Shown here in pieces: positions 17,014 to 25,186 of a stretch of DNA of 35,573 nt. The position numbers were made by a program, and so were the translations under genes. The notes beneath the pieces are model-generated. The model was given only the letters and a program-made list of their open reading frames with translations. It was not told the DNA's origin and did not search any database. The DNA lies in NCBI GenBank assembly GCA_027487675.1, contig JAIYDD010000062.1:1-35573 (forward strand), written 5' to 3'. The stretch is from Acetobacteraceae bacterium. Its GTDB lineage: Bacteria; Pseudomonadota; Alphaproteobacteria; Acetobacterales; Acetobacteraceae. Within the stretch, counting starts at the first letter, position 1; every line of letters starts with the position of its first letter.

Positions 17014-19701
17014 TCAGGCCGCGAGGGCCTGGCGGTTGAGCATGTCGCTCAGCCTTTCGAGGCCGCGCGTGTTGCCGGGCTCCAGCTCCACCGCCTTCAG
17101 CGCCGCCGCCACGCCGCGGTCGAAGCGCCGCGCGGAGCGGCAGGCGCTGGCCAGCTTGTGCCAGTGCCTCGCCTCCTCGGGCTCCAGCCGCGTCAGCCGC
17201 TCGAGGGTGTCGATCGCCTCCGGCCAGCGGCGCGCGGCGAGGTGCAGCTTGACCAGCGGCTTGAGTGCGTCGGCGCGGTTCGGATCGATCGCGAGGATCT
17301 CGCGGCACAGCGCTTCCTGCGCCACGAGGTCGCCATCGGCCGATGCGACCTTCAGCAGCTTGCGGTAGCTCGACACCGCCTTGCCGAGCAGGCGCGCCGC
17401 CGCGGTGTTGCGCGGGTCGCGCAGCCGGATGACCGCGGCCTGGGCCACCGCTTCCCGGATCCGCCCGGCGGCGAAGTCCAGCCGCATCGAGGAGATCAGC
17501 TTGCGCGTGAGCGAGCCGACCTTGCTGGCGACGCCGCTGCGCTCCTCCTCCGGCAGCGCCGCGTAGAGGCGCAGCGCGTCGGTCAGCGCGCCCGCGCGCG
17601 TCGCCGCCTTCGCCGCGCGGCGCAGGTGGTCCGGCGTGCCGGTCCCGGTGAACGCCAGCCGCTCCCAGGCCTGCGCCGCCGCGGCCCAGTCCTCCCGCCG
17701 CTCCAGCAGCTGCGCATGGTCGCGCAGCAGCTGCGGATCGTCCGGGCCGAGCGCGAGCCCGTGGCGGCAGGCGGCCAGCGCCGCCGGCAGGTCGCCGGCG
17801 GCGGTGCGCGCGCGGACCTCGCGCCGCGCCGGGGAGAGCAGCTTGCGCAGGCCGGAGAGCGCGCGCGCATGGCCCGGCTCCAGCAGCAGCACGGCGCGCC
17901 AGGCATGCGCGGCGGCCGGTGCCTCGCCGCGTTCCGCGGCGGCGCGCGCGCGCTGCGTCAGCGACCGGATGAGGCCGGCCTGCAGCACCGGATCGGCGCC
18001 GATCCCGTGGCCCTGGGCGCGCACCGCGGCGATCACCGCCGCGGCGTGTTCCTGGTGCGCGGCAGCGACGAGGGCGGGCACCAGCGCGATGGCGGCGGCC
18101 GGGTCGAAGCGGGCCAGCTGCATCGCCACCTCGGCCAGGTCGGCCATGCGCTTCAGGCGCTGCAGCGCCTCCGCCTTCAGCGTCAGCGCGGCGACGTCGG
18201 CGGCGCTGCGCAGCAGCGCGGCGTCGGCGGCACGCACCGCCTCCTCCGGGTTGCGCCCCTTGAGCTCGCAGCGCGCCACCTCGACCAGCGGCGCCGGCTC
18301 GCCCGGCCGCAGCATGGCGATGCGCCGCCAGATCGAGGCCGCCTCGTGGAAGCGCTTCGCCTTCAGCAGCGCCTTCGCCGCGACGGAGAGCGCCTTGTGG
18401 TTGTCCGGCGCGTTGCCGACGAGCTCGAGCGCGTGGGTGCAGGCCTCCTCGGTCCGGTTCAGGCGCTGCGCGATCCGCACCAGCAGCATGCGCGGCTCGA
18501 CCGCGCGCGGGTCGAGGTGCAGCGCGCGCTGGAGGCTGGCGAGCGCGGAGGTCTCGTCGCCGCGGTGATGCGCGACCGAGCCGAGCATCGCGAACAGCTC
18601 GGCCGCGCCGGGATGGTCGATCGCGGCGCCGCGCAGCAGCATCTCGGCCTCGTCCACCTCGCCACGGGTCACGCGCGCCTTCGCCTCGGCGAGGACGGCG
18701 CGCACGTCGTCCGGCGTCGCCGCGGCGGCTTGCGCGGGGGGGGGCGGCGCCGCCGCGGCCGGCGCGGGTGCCGGCGGCGCGGCTTCGGGCGCCGCAGCGA
18801 TTGGCGCGGCCGGCACGACGGCAAGGCGGCGCGGCGCCTCGGGCGCCGGCGGCCCGCCGAGCAGCGGCAGCGCGAAGGTCTCGTGGAGCAGCCGGCCCAC
18901 CACCGGCTGGAATTCGGCCGCATAGTGGTTCACGTCGCGCCCGTCCTCGGCGAGCGCGCGGGCGCGGCCGAAGGCGGCGACCTGCGGGGCGGGATCGAAC
19001 AGCGCGTAGCCGTGCGCGGCGCAGAGCTCGCGCATCCAGCCGCAGAGCCGCGCGCGGCTCTCGATGGTCCGCCCCGCCGCGTCGGGCACGTCGATGTGGC
19101 AGGCGAAGACCACGGGGCCCGGCAGGCGCGCGGCGATGGCGTGCAGGTCCGCCTCCAGCTCCTCCCGCCGCGTCACATGCACCACGGCTTCGAGCAGCAC
19201 CGCGCGCTCCGTCTCGTCGGCCGCGGCGAAGCTGGGCAGCTGGCCGAGGGCGCGGGCGCGCGCATCGCGCTCATGCGCATGCTTGTGGCGGAACAGCGCG
19301 TCGAACAGCTCGCGGCGGTCCTGGAAGACGCGGTCCATGCAGTTGATCTGCAGCAGGTGGCCGCGGAAATGGATCTCCTTCTGGGAGGAGACCTCGACGA
19401 GGAAGAGGTCCGTCCCGCCGCGCTCGCGCGGCGTCTCGTAGGTCGCGGAGCAGATGAAGCGGCGGAGCTCCGCCGGCAGCTCCCGCCCCTCGAGCACGTC
19501 GATCTGCTGCAGCACCTCCTTCGAGGTGTGGACGAAACCGTAGATGCCCACGGCATTCCTGCTCAGCGGCAGGCGTCCCGCGACGGCGCCGATCGGATCG
19601 GCGAGGCGGCAGGTGCCGATCGTCGTGATCGACACAATGGCCGGCGCGCCGGCGCCGGCGCGGAGATCGACGTGTTGCGTTCCGACTTGCTCGATCGACA
19701 T
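17014..19701 (-). CDS. Large SGNH-like / TPR protein, first gene of the polysaccharide operon
   Basis: This 895-residue protein has three parts. Residues 1-~275 form an alpha/beta domain with ITTIGTCRLADP near the start (G29-T30-C31-R32) and a DVNH block (D256-H259), arranged like blocks I and V of SGNH hydrolases or the GSCFA family. Ser is replaced by Thr in block I, so hydrolase activity is doubtful. Residues ~280-330 are a Pro/Ala linker encoded partly by a C9 tract. Residues ~330-895 are TPR-type repeats, for example AELFAMLGSVAHHRGDETSA and HWHKLASACRSARRFDRGVA. No signal peptide is evident. I chose the ATG at 19701 because GGGTGG lies just upstream; an in-frame ATG at 19731 would add 10 residues. 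The role is unknown. Position and domains suggest a scaffold or modifying factor for polymer synthesis. Confidence 0.72.
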   Translation of the reverse strand: MSIEQVGTQHVDLRAGAGAPAIVSITTIGTCRLADPIGAVAGRLPLSRNAVGIYGFVHTSKEVLQQIDVLEGRELPAELRRFICSATYETPRERGGTDLFLVEVSSQKEIHFRGHLLQINCMDRVFQDRRELFDALFRHKHAHERDARARALGQLPSFAAADETERAVLLEAVVHVTRREELEADLHAIAARLPGPVVFACHIDVPDAAGRTIESRARLCGWMRELCAAHGYALFDPAPQVAAFGRARALAEDGRDVNHYAAEFQPVVGRLLHETFALPLLGGPPAPEAPRRLAVVPAAPIAAAPEAAPPAPAPAAAAPPPPAQAAAATPDDVRAVLAEAKARVTRGEVDEAEMLLRGAAIDHPGAAELFAMLGSVAHHRGDETSALASLQRALHLDPRAVEPRMLLVRIAQRLNRTEEACTHALELVGNAPDNHKALSVAAKALLKAKRFHEAASIWRRIAMLRPGEPAPLVEVARCELKGRNPEEAVRAADAALLRSAADVAALTLKAEALQRLKRMADLAEVAMQLARFDPAAAIALVPALVAAAHQEHAAAVIAAVRAQGHGIGADPVLQAGLIRSLTQRARAAAERGEAPAAAHAWRAVLLLEPGHARALSGLRKLLSPARREVRARTAAGDLPAALAACRHGLALGPDDPQLLRDHAQLLERREDWAAAAQAWERLAFTGTGTPDHLRRAAKAATRAGALTDALRLYAALPEEERSGVASKVGSLTRKLISSMRLDFAAGRIREAVAQAAVIRLRDPRNTAAARLLGKAVSSYRKLLKVASADGDLVAQEALCREILAIDPNRADALKPLVKLHLAARRWPEAIDTLERLTRLEPEEARHWHKLASACRSARRFDRGVAAALKAVELEPGNTRGLERLSDMLNRQALAA
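18736..18744 (-). repeat. C9 homopolymer within a coding linker
   Basis: Nine consecutive G on the + strand (C in the coding strand) encode part of a Pro-rich linker between the SGNH-like and TPR parts of the large protein. A gain or loss of one base would shift the frame and remove the TPR region. Such tracts can slip during replication, but this one may also simply reflect Pro codons in a GC-rich genome. Confidence 0.5.
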
Positions 19702-20266
19702 GGCCACCCTTCGCCGAGTTGCGCGCGGCACGCCGCACTGACGTCGCGAAGGCTATGGGCGTCTGCTGCGCTGCGACAGCGAAAGCGGAACCGCTTCGGC
19801 TTCCATGTTGATCAGCACGCAATCCGCGCGAAATCGTGCAGTCCGTTCAACCGACGCGCGCGTGGTTCGCGTCGCGCGGCGAGCCGCCGATTCCGCCGTG
19901 CGATCACGATCGCGCTGGCATGCCGGCGATGCCCGCGCGGCGCGCGGCGCGCAGGCTGACACGGCGCGTTGTCCGCTCTCCGCAGTGGAGTCACGCGATT
20001 CCGAGGCGGACGGAACGGCACGGCGCGGCGTTGTTCCACTACCGCAAGACAGCGCGGGAAACGGTGCTCTCACGCATTGTGGTTGTGTGGGATGCGGGTC
20101 AGTTCGTCAGCCGCGCGGACAAGTTACTCAACCAGATCGCTCAACCTGTGCGACCAACCGGTGCGGGCGGGGACACGATCAGGAAGGCAGTGGCGGCGCG
20201 CCGGCGGTGGATGCTGCGGCGGCGACGGCGCGCGCTCATCTGGTCCGCATCGCGCGAGGAGGCTTC
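19702..20266. other. Divergent intergenic region upstream of the polysaccharide operon and the MarR-like gene
   Basis: No convincing gene lies in these 565 bp between the divergently transcribed large TPR protein and the MarR-like regulator. The region must hold the start signals of both, but no good sigma-70 box pair could be picked out. A short palindrome, GCGATC-AC-GATCGC at 19900-19913, is the clearest symmetric element and could be an operator. The sequence is somewhat less GC-rich in parts (19800-19850, 20080-20160) than the genes on either side, as expected for a regulatory region. Confidence 0.5.
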
Positions 20267-20776
20267 ATGGATCTTGAGATCGACGAGCGGCAGCGAAGGG
20301 GCGTGACCCTGGACAATGCGCTGATGAAGGAGCTGCAGGAGGCCGCGGAGCGGCTGTCGGTGGTCGCGCAGAGCCTCGGGATGGCACCAGCGACGAACGC
20401 GCCGCGCGCCGCAGGCCCGCGGCGGCCGCTCGCCCCGCGCGACATGAAGCGCCTGCTGCAATTGCGTGCGCAGCGCCGCCGGCGCGCCTTCGGCCAGTTC
20501 CTCGACTGGCCGAGCTGGGACATGCTTCTCGACCTCGCGGTGGTGCGCGCGGAAGGCGGGCATGTGTCCGTCTCCGCCCTCTGCATCTCGTCGGGCGCTC
20601 CGCAGAGCACGGCGTTGCGCAAGCTCTCGGCGCTGGAAGCGGCGAACCTGGTGCGGCGCTACCTGCATGGCAGCGACAGGCGACGGGTCTGCGTGGCGCT
20701 GACGGACGAGGCGGCTGCCATGGTCAACGCGATGGTGCAGGAAGAGTTGCGCTTCTACGCCGAGGTCGCGGACTGA
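20267..20776 (+). CDS. MarR-like winged-helix transcriptional regulator
   Basis: This 169-residue protein is probably a DNA-binding regulator. The first ~60 residues form a helical, charged segment (LDNALMKELQEAAERLSVVA). Residues ~75-165 look like a winged helix: WDMLLDLAVVRAEGGHVSVS, then SSGAPQSTALRKLSALEAAN (helix-turn-helix with recognition helix), LVRRYLHGSDRRRVCVALTD (the wing) and a closing helix, AAMVNAMVQEELRF. The order and the SDRRRVCVALTDEA wing fit the MarR family. The ATG at 20267 follows the strong ribosome-binding sequence GAGGAGG. It is transcribed away from the polysaccharide operon and lies next to the secreted lyase gene, so it may control one or both; no direct evidence exists. 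The ligand is unknown. Confidence 0.75.
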   Translation: MDLEIDERQRRGVTLDNALMKELQEAAERLSVVAQSLGMAPATNAPRAAGPRRPLAPRDMKRLLQLRAQRRRRAFGQFLDWPSWDMLLDLAVVRAEGGHVSVSALCISSGAPQSTALRKLSALEAANLVRRYLHGSDRRRVCVALTDEAAAMVNAMVQEELRFYAEVAD

Positions 20777-21200
20777 AGCGGCCCGCCGCGCGAGGGGACG
20801 ACCGTCGCGCGGCTGCCGTCCGGCCCGGTGCGCATGCCGCGAAGGCGCCGGGCGTGCCGGCCTGTCGGATGCGCGCTGCCGGCGCGATCGGCGTCATCCG
20901 CCGCCGGCCTCCCCGCGCATGCGGCGGGGCCGGCCGCTGCGGGCGGAGCGATGGCGATGGCATGATCGATGGCCACGCGGAAGCCCGCGGGATCAAGATG
21001 GGCGCAGGGCTGCCGCCCGCCCGACCCCGCGATGCCTCGCATCGCCGGCGAACGCCGGCGCCAGGGCGGGATGGCGGAGCCGCCCCGACCGTCGCCGGCG
21101 CAACTCCCGTCCCCGGCCCGCCGTCCTGACCGCCCCTCGCGCGCAGGCCCGGCGCGATCGTGGCCGGGACATGCGCCGTTGTCTTCGGTGGCGTGCCTGT
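20777..21200. other. Convergent spacer after the MarR-like gene
   Basis: These 424 bp between the stop of the MarR-like gene and the hairpin after the lyase gene show no supportable gene. Open frames here have the composition of GC-rich shadow frames and no ribosome-binding site. I see no repeat, tRNA or insertion-sequence end. Confidence 0.5.
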
Positions 21201-21237
21201 CCCCTTCCTTCGCCGGCAGGGCCGACGAAGGAAGGGG
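21201..21237 (-). terminator. Long hairpin after the RTX pectate lyase gene
   Basis: Arms 21201-21217 and 21221-21237 form a 17-bp stem with a 3-nt loop. On the minus strand the single imperfect pair becomes a G-U wobble, so the RNA of the lyase gene would pair continuously. It begins 8 bp after the lyase stop codon. There is no U-tract, as is common in very GC-rich genomes. It could also end transcription of the convergent MarR-like gene. Confidence 0.65.
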
Positions 21238-21244
21238 CAGGACG

Positions 21245-23056
21245 CTACAGGACGAAGTCGTCGGGCGTCAGCCGGTGCAGCCCTTCGAGCTCGATCTGGA
21301 AGTCGGCCTTGCGGTCGCCGTCGATGTCGCCCTCGACGATCGTCCGGCCATCCGCCATGACCAGGTGCAATTCGCCGGCGCGGCCGCCGAAGGCGCGTTC
21401 GCCGATGAAGGCGAAGGCCTGGTCGCCGCCGGCGCGCGTCGAGGCGTCGATCCGCGACAGGTCGATGCGGTCGCCGTCGCCGAAATCCTTGATGACGTCG
21501 CGGCCGGCGCCGACAGCGCTGTCCGCCGTCGCGGCGAAGACGAACAGGTCGTCATTGCCGCCGCCCGTCAGCACGTCGCGCCCGGCGTCGCCGGACAGCG
21601 TGTCGGCCGCGTCGCCTGCGATCAGCACGTCGTCGCCCGCGCCGCCGGACAGGCTGTCGCTGCCGGCGCCGCCGTCCAGCGTGTCGCCTTCCGCCTCGCC
21701 GCGCAGCACGTCGTTGCCATCCTCGCCGAGGAGCCTGTCCTGGCCGCCGCCGCCGTCCAGCACGTCGGCGCTGGCGCCGCCGGAGAGCTGGTCGATGCCC
21801 AGGCCGCCGGAGAGGCTGTCCCTGCCCTCGCCGCCCAGCAGGGTGTCGTTGCCGGCGTCGCCGAGCAGCGTGTCACCAGCGCTTCCGCCGGACAGGCTGT
21901 CGTTGCCGGCGCCGCCGCGGACGGCATCCGCGCCGCCGGCCGCATCGATCGTGTCGTTGCCGTCGCCGCCTGCCAGGTTGTCGGCGCCGGATGTCGCGCG
22001 CGTCGTCGTGGTGCCGGGCGCGGGCTCCGTGGTCGGCGGCGGCTTGGGCGGCTCGACCGGGGGTTCGGCCGGCGGCGTCCCGCCACCGGAGGAGGGCGGC
22101 GTCCCGCTGCCCGCGGGCGGCGCGCCGAGGTTCCCGGTGCCGGCGCGGTCCTGCAGCTGCGCGGGCAGGTTCGACGTGCCGAGCAGGCTGTAGGCGTAGG
22201 GCACGCTGTAGCTGGCGGTGGAGGCGTTGCCGGTGCCGGCGATCGCCTCGTTGCTGCCCGGCCTCGACCAGGTGACGTCGCGGAAGACGTTGCCGCGCAT
22301 GGTCCAGTAGCCGATCTCGGCGCTGTCGAGGCTGACGACCGGGTCGCGCACCCTCTCGAAGACGTTGTTCTCGATCAGGGCGACCGCGCCCATCCGCACG
22401 TTGATCGCGGAGGTGGAGACGTCCTTGAAGTGGTTCTCGTAGATGTGGACGTAGCCGTCGCGCACGCTCGGCGCGCGGGAGCCGATGTTCTCGAAGAGGT
22501 TGTGCGCGTAGGTGATGTAGCGCCCGCCCGTGTCGGAATCGGAGTAGCCGACGAGCGAGACCTTGTGGTGGTCATGGAAATGGTTGTTCGAGACGGTGAT
22601 GTATTCGGCGCCGCGCTTGATGTCGAGAAGGCCGTCGAAGTGGTCCTTCGCAACGTCCATCGTGCTGTACAGCTCGTTGGAGTCGATCCAGATGTTCCGC
22701 GACGGGCCCTCGATCCCGATCGCGTCGCCGGAGCCGCCGGCGACATCGTGGATCTTCAGGTTGCGGATGATGAGGTTGGAGGATCCGTCCGTGACGCGGA
22801 TGCCGATGCCGTCGAACTCGGCCCCGGCGCCGGCGCCGATGATCGAGATGTTGCTGCGGCCATCGATGGCGATCTCGCTGGCGCCGCTGTTGGCGGCGGT
22901 GATCCTGCCGTCCACCACGATCGTCAGGGGGCCGGAGGCGCCGTTGATCGCGGCCTGCAGCTGCGCACCCGTCGTGACCGTGATGGTCTTGCCCCCGGCA
23001 CCGCCGGATGTGCCGCCCTGCATGGCGGCGAAGCCGTAGGCGAGGTTGCCTGTCAT
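21245..23056 (-). CDS. Secreted RTX pectate lyase (PL1-type beta-helix plus calcium-binding repeats)
   Basis: This 603-residue modular enzyme should cleave polygalacturonate-like polymers by beta-elimination outside the cell. Residues 1-~305 are a PL1 parallel beta-helix: SGPLTIVVDGRITA, GPSRNIWIDSNEL, FDGLLDIKRG, then YITVSNNHFHDHHKVSLVGY with its active-site Lys. The catalytic segment SRAPSVRDGYVHIYENHF carries both Args of RxPxxR. Residues ~308-355 are a Pro/Thr linker, and ~357-505 are about 15 RTX nonapeptides (GGAGNDSLS type) binding Ca2+. The C-terminal part (VIKDFGDGDRIDLSRID, then EGDIDGDRKADFQIELEG) is a serralysin-type end, expected to direct type I secretion; there is no N-terminal signal peptide. 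The ATG at 23056 has GGAGAGG upstream, so I rejected a longer frame starting at 23443. Confidence 0.9.
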   Translation of the reverse strand: MTGNLAYGFAAMQGGTSGGAGGKTITVTTGAQLQAAINGASGPLTIVVDGRITAANSGASEIAIDGRSNISIIGAGAGAEFDGIGIRVTDGSSNLIIRNLKIHDVAGGSGDAIGIEGPSRNIWIDSNELYSTMDVAKDHFDGLLDIKRGAEYITVSNNHFHDHHKVSLVGYSDSDTGGRYITYAHNLFENIGSRAPSVRDGYVHIYENHFKDVSTSAINVRMGAVALIENNVFERVRDPVVSLDSAEIGYWTMRGNVFRDVTWSRPGSNEAIAGTGNASTASYSVPYAYSLLGTSNLPAQLQDRAGTGNLGAPPAGSGTPPSSGGGTPPAEPPVEPPKPPPTTEPAPGTTTTRATSGADNLAGGDGNDTIDAAGGADAVRGGAGNDSLSGGSAGDTLLGDAGNDTLLGGEGRDSLSGGLGIDQLSGGASADVLDGGGGQDRLLGEDGNDVLRGEAEGDTLDGGAGSDSLSGGAGDDVLIAGDAADTLSGDAGRDVLTGGGNDDLFVFAATADSAVGAGRDVIKDFGDGDRIDLSRIDASTRAGGDQAFAFIGERAFGGRAGELHLVMADGRTIVEGDIDGDRKADFQIELEGLHRLTPDDFVL

Positions 23057-23674
23057 TGAGTCCCTCTCCGATTGCGACGTGGCTGCTCCAACCGCCCGCC
23101 GGTCGGCCCACCCCCTGGCGGCTGGTCCGGCAGGCCCATCCCCGACATCACGGCGCCGTGAGATTAGCGTCTCCGATATACGATATGCATCCCGAGGCAT
23201 CAAGACATTGCATACGATTTCAATCGAAAGTTGTGTTTCGCCGCCTGGCCTTTGAACTTGCGTCCGGGCTTGCATCACCAGATCGGATGAATTCGCGCCC
23301 CGTCCGATCCACAAGGTTGAGTGCCGGCGGCGCCTGGGCGGCGCCCGGCAGGGATCGGCGCATGGGATCGGGGCACAGGCGAAGTGGTGCGACCGGATGC
23401 GCCGGCGCGTTCCTTCGGCAACGTCCCGCTTTGCGCCCGGCATGCGGCAACCGGCACGTCGTTACGGCGCGTCGGTCCATGCCGTCTTGCGACGTCTTCG
23501 GGAAGGATGGCGCGCCGCCCGGTCCGGCGGCGCCGCGGGGCGCCCCCGGCCTGGCGCGCCGGGGCGCCCATGCGCCGGTCGCGCCGGATCGGTGTCACAA
23601 CGGGTCAGTTGGCTTTTGTAGCGGACGCGGCGGCGCGCCAGCCTGCAGCCCGGCACAGCGCAGGAGGATCGCGC
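23057..23674. other. Divergent intergenic region between lyase and UDP-HexNAc dehydrogenase genes
   Basis: This 618-bp stretch has no supportable gene. The lyase-proximal part (23160-23290) is clearly AT-richer than its surroundings and holds a probable sigma-70 promoter for the lyase. The other half is GC-rich and contains an imperfect stem (23538-23550 with 23558-23569, one bulged base) about 105 bp before the dehydrogenase start, possibly a leader hairpin. Confidence 0.6.
23175..23203 (-). promoter_or_regulatory. Putative sigma-70-type promoter of the RTX lyase gene
   Basis: On the minus strand TTGATG (23203-23198) and TATATC (23180-23175) are separated by exactly 17 bp, giving four matches to each consensus hexamer. 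They lie in an unusually AT-rich patch. Transcription would start near 23168, leaving a leader of about 110 nt. The 7-bp direct repeat ATACGAT (23178-23184 and 23212-23218) overlaps the -10 edge and flanks the -35, so a regulator might bind here. Confidence 0.5.
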
Positions 23675-25018
23675 ATGGACGGGCTCGCATCGCCCATGCG
23701 GGTCACGGAGCCGGCGGCGGCGCCGCTCGCCACGCCGCCGTCCGGCCGCGTCGTCGGCGTCGTCGGCCTCGGCTATGTCGGCCTTCCCGTCGCCCTCGCC
23801 TTCCGGCGGGCCGGGCTGCGGGTGATCGGCTTCGACATCGACGCGCGCCGTGTCGAGGAGCTCAACCAGGGCCTCGACCGCACGCGGGAGGTCCGCGCCG
23901 AGGCGCTCCGCGCCGCGGCGCTGCGCTGCACCGCGGATCCGTCCGAGCTGGGCGAGGCGGATGCCTTCGTCGTGACCGTGCCGACGCCGCTGACATCCGC
24001 CCGCCAGCCGGATTTCGGCCCGCTGCTGCGCGCAACCGAGACCGTCGGCCGCGCCCTGCGCAAGGGCGCGCTCGTCATCTACGAATCCACGGTCCATCCC
24101 GGCGCGACGGAGGAGATCTGCCTTCCCCGGCTGGAGGCCGTCTCCGGCTTGCGCGGCGGCCGCGACTTCGCCATCGCCTACAGTCCGGAGCGGATCAACC
24201 CCGGCGACCCGGCGCACGGGCTCGAATCCGTCACCAAGCTGGTGGCGGCGCAACAGCCGGAGGTGCTGGAGGAGGTCGCTTCGCTCTACGCCCGCATCGT
24301 CCCCGCCGGGGTGCATCGCGTCGCCTCCATCCGCATCGCCGAGGCCGCGAAGGTGATCGAGAACGCGCAGCGCGACGTGAACATCGCCTTCGTCAACGAG
24401 ATGGCGTGCATCCTCGGCGAGCTCGGCCTCGACACGCGCGACGTGCTGGACGCGGCCGCCACCAAGTGGAACTTCCTGCGCTTCCAGCCGGGCCTCGTCG
24501 GCGGCCATTGCGTCGGCGTGGACCCGCTCTACCTCGCCCATCGTGCGCGGGAGGCGGGGCACCAGGCCGAGCTCGTGCTGACGGGCCGGCGCGTGAACGA
24601 CGCGATGCCGCGCCTGGTCGCCCGCCGCTGCGTGCAGATGCTGATGCGCGGCGGCGGCGCGTCGCGCCGCGTCACGCTGCTCGGCCTGACCTTCAAGGAG
24701 GACGTGGCGGACCTTCGCAACGCCCCCTCCTTCGAGATCCTGCGCGAGCTGAGGCTGCACGGCCTCGACGTGCAGCTGGCGGATCCGCTGGCCGACCCGG
24801 CGGAGGTGCTGGCGCAGGCCGGCCTCGCGCCCGCCGCCGCCGCCGATCTGCGGCCTGGCGGCGCGGTCATCCTGGCCGTCGCGCATCGCGCCTTCGCGGC
24901 GGCGGGATGGCCGCTCGTGCAGCGCTGCCTCGTTGACGGATGCGGGGCGGTGCTGGACGTGAAGGGCTGCCTCGATCGCGCGCGGATGCCCGCAGGCATC
25001 GATCTCTGGCGCCTCTGA
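23675..25018 (+). CDS. UDP-N-acetylhexosamine 6-dehydrogenase (WbpO/TviB-like)
   Basis: This 447-residue cytoplasmic enzyme of the nucleotide-sugar dehydrogenase family likely oxidises UDP-GlcNAc or UDP-GalNAc at C6 to the uronic acid with two NAD+. The Rossmann motif GLGYVGLP follows a ~25-residue N-terminal extension. YSPERINPGD, AEAAKVIENAQRDVNIAFVN and the nucleophile Cys279 in FQPGLVGGHCVGVDPLYL are typical of the WbpO/TviB subgroup, as is VLTGRRVNDAM. The C-terminal domain contains LLGLTFKEDVADLRNAPS. This differs from the UDP-glucose type encoded in the operon at 11372-12730. CAGGAGG 8 bp upstream supports the ATG at 23675. It suggests that the polymer, or another surface glycan, also carries a HexNAc uronic acid. 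No partner epimerase or acetyltransferase is nearby. Confidence 0.88.
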   Translation: MDGLASPMRVTEPAAAPLATPPSGRVVGVVGLGYVGLPVALAFRRAGLRVIGFDIDARRVEELNQGLDRTREVRAEALRAAALRCTADPSELGEADAFVVTVPTPLTSARQPDFGPLLRATETVGRALRKGALVIYESTVHPGATEEICLPRLEAVSGLRGGRDFAIAYSPERINPGDPAHGLESVTKLVAAQQPEVLEEVASLYARIVPAGVHRVASIRIAEAAKVIENAQRDVNIAFVNEMACILGELGLDTRDVLDAAATKWNFLRFQPGLVGGHCVGVDPLYLAHRAREAGHQAELVLTGRRVNDAMPRLVARRCVQMLMRGGGASRRVTLLGLTFKEDVADLRNAPSFEILRELRLHGLDVQLADPLADPAEVLAQAGLAPAAAADLRPGGAVILAVAHRAFAAAGWPLVQRCLVDGCGAVLDVKGCLDRARMPAGIDLWRL

Positions 25019-25186
25019 TCGTGACCGCCGCGGGCCGGAACGCCTGACCGGGCGGGACCACACTCCACTCCGGACCAGTCTCCGGGCGCATCGTCCCGGA
25101 TCTCCCGTTACATGACAGCGACGCAAGCCGGCGCCGGACCTGTCGAAGCGGGTCGGTGCCTGCCCTGCGCCGAGGGAGGACGCGGA

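Noticed and set aside
20080-20160. Short repeated words (CTCAACC twice, ACCAACC) before the MarR-like gene
   Set aside because: They are too short and irregular to support an operator or repeat element.
19805-20266. Possible upstream extension of the MarR-like protein
   Set aside because: The translation is Arg/Ala-rich without structure, and the ATG at 20267 has a GAGGAGG site.
21540-21985. Repetitive DNA in the lyase gene
   Set aside because: It is explained by the RTX calcium-binding repeats of the encoded protein.
23057-23443. N-terminal extension of the RTX lyase to an ATG at 23443
   Set aside because: The extra 129 codons have no domain or signal peptide, cross the AT-rich promoter patch, and the ATG at 23056 has a strong ribosome-binding site.
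25112-25186. N-terminal extension of the acetylesterase to an ATG at 25112
   Set aside because: The added 25 residues are not signal-like, and the ATG at 25187 has GGGAGGA at good spacing.
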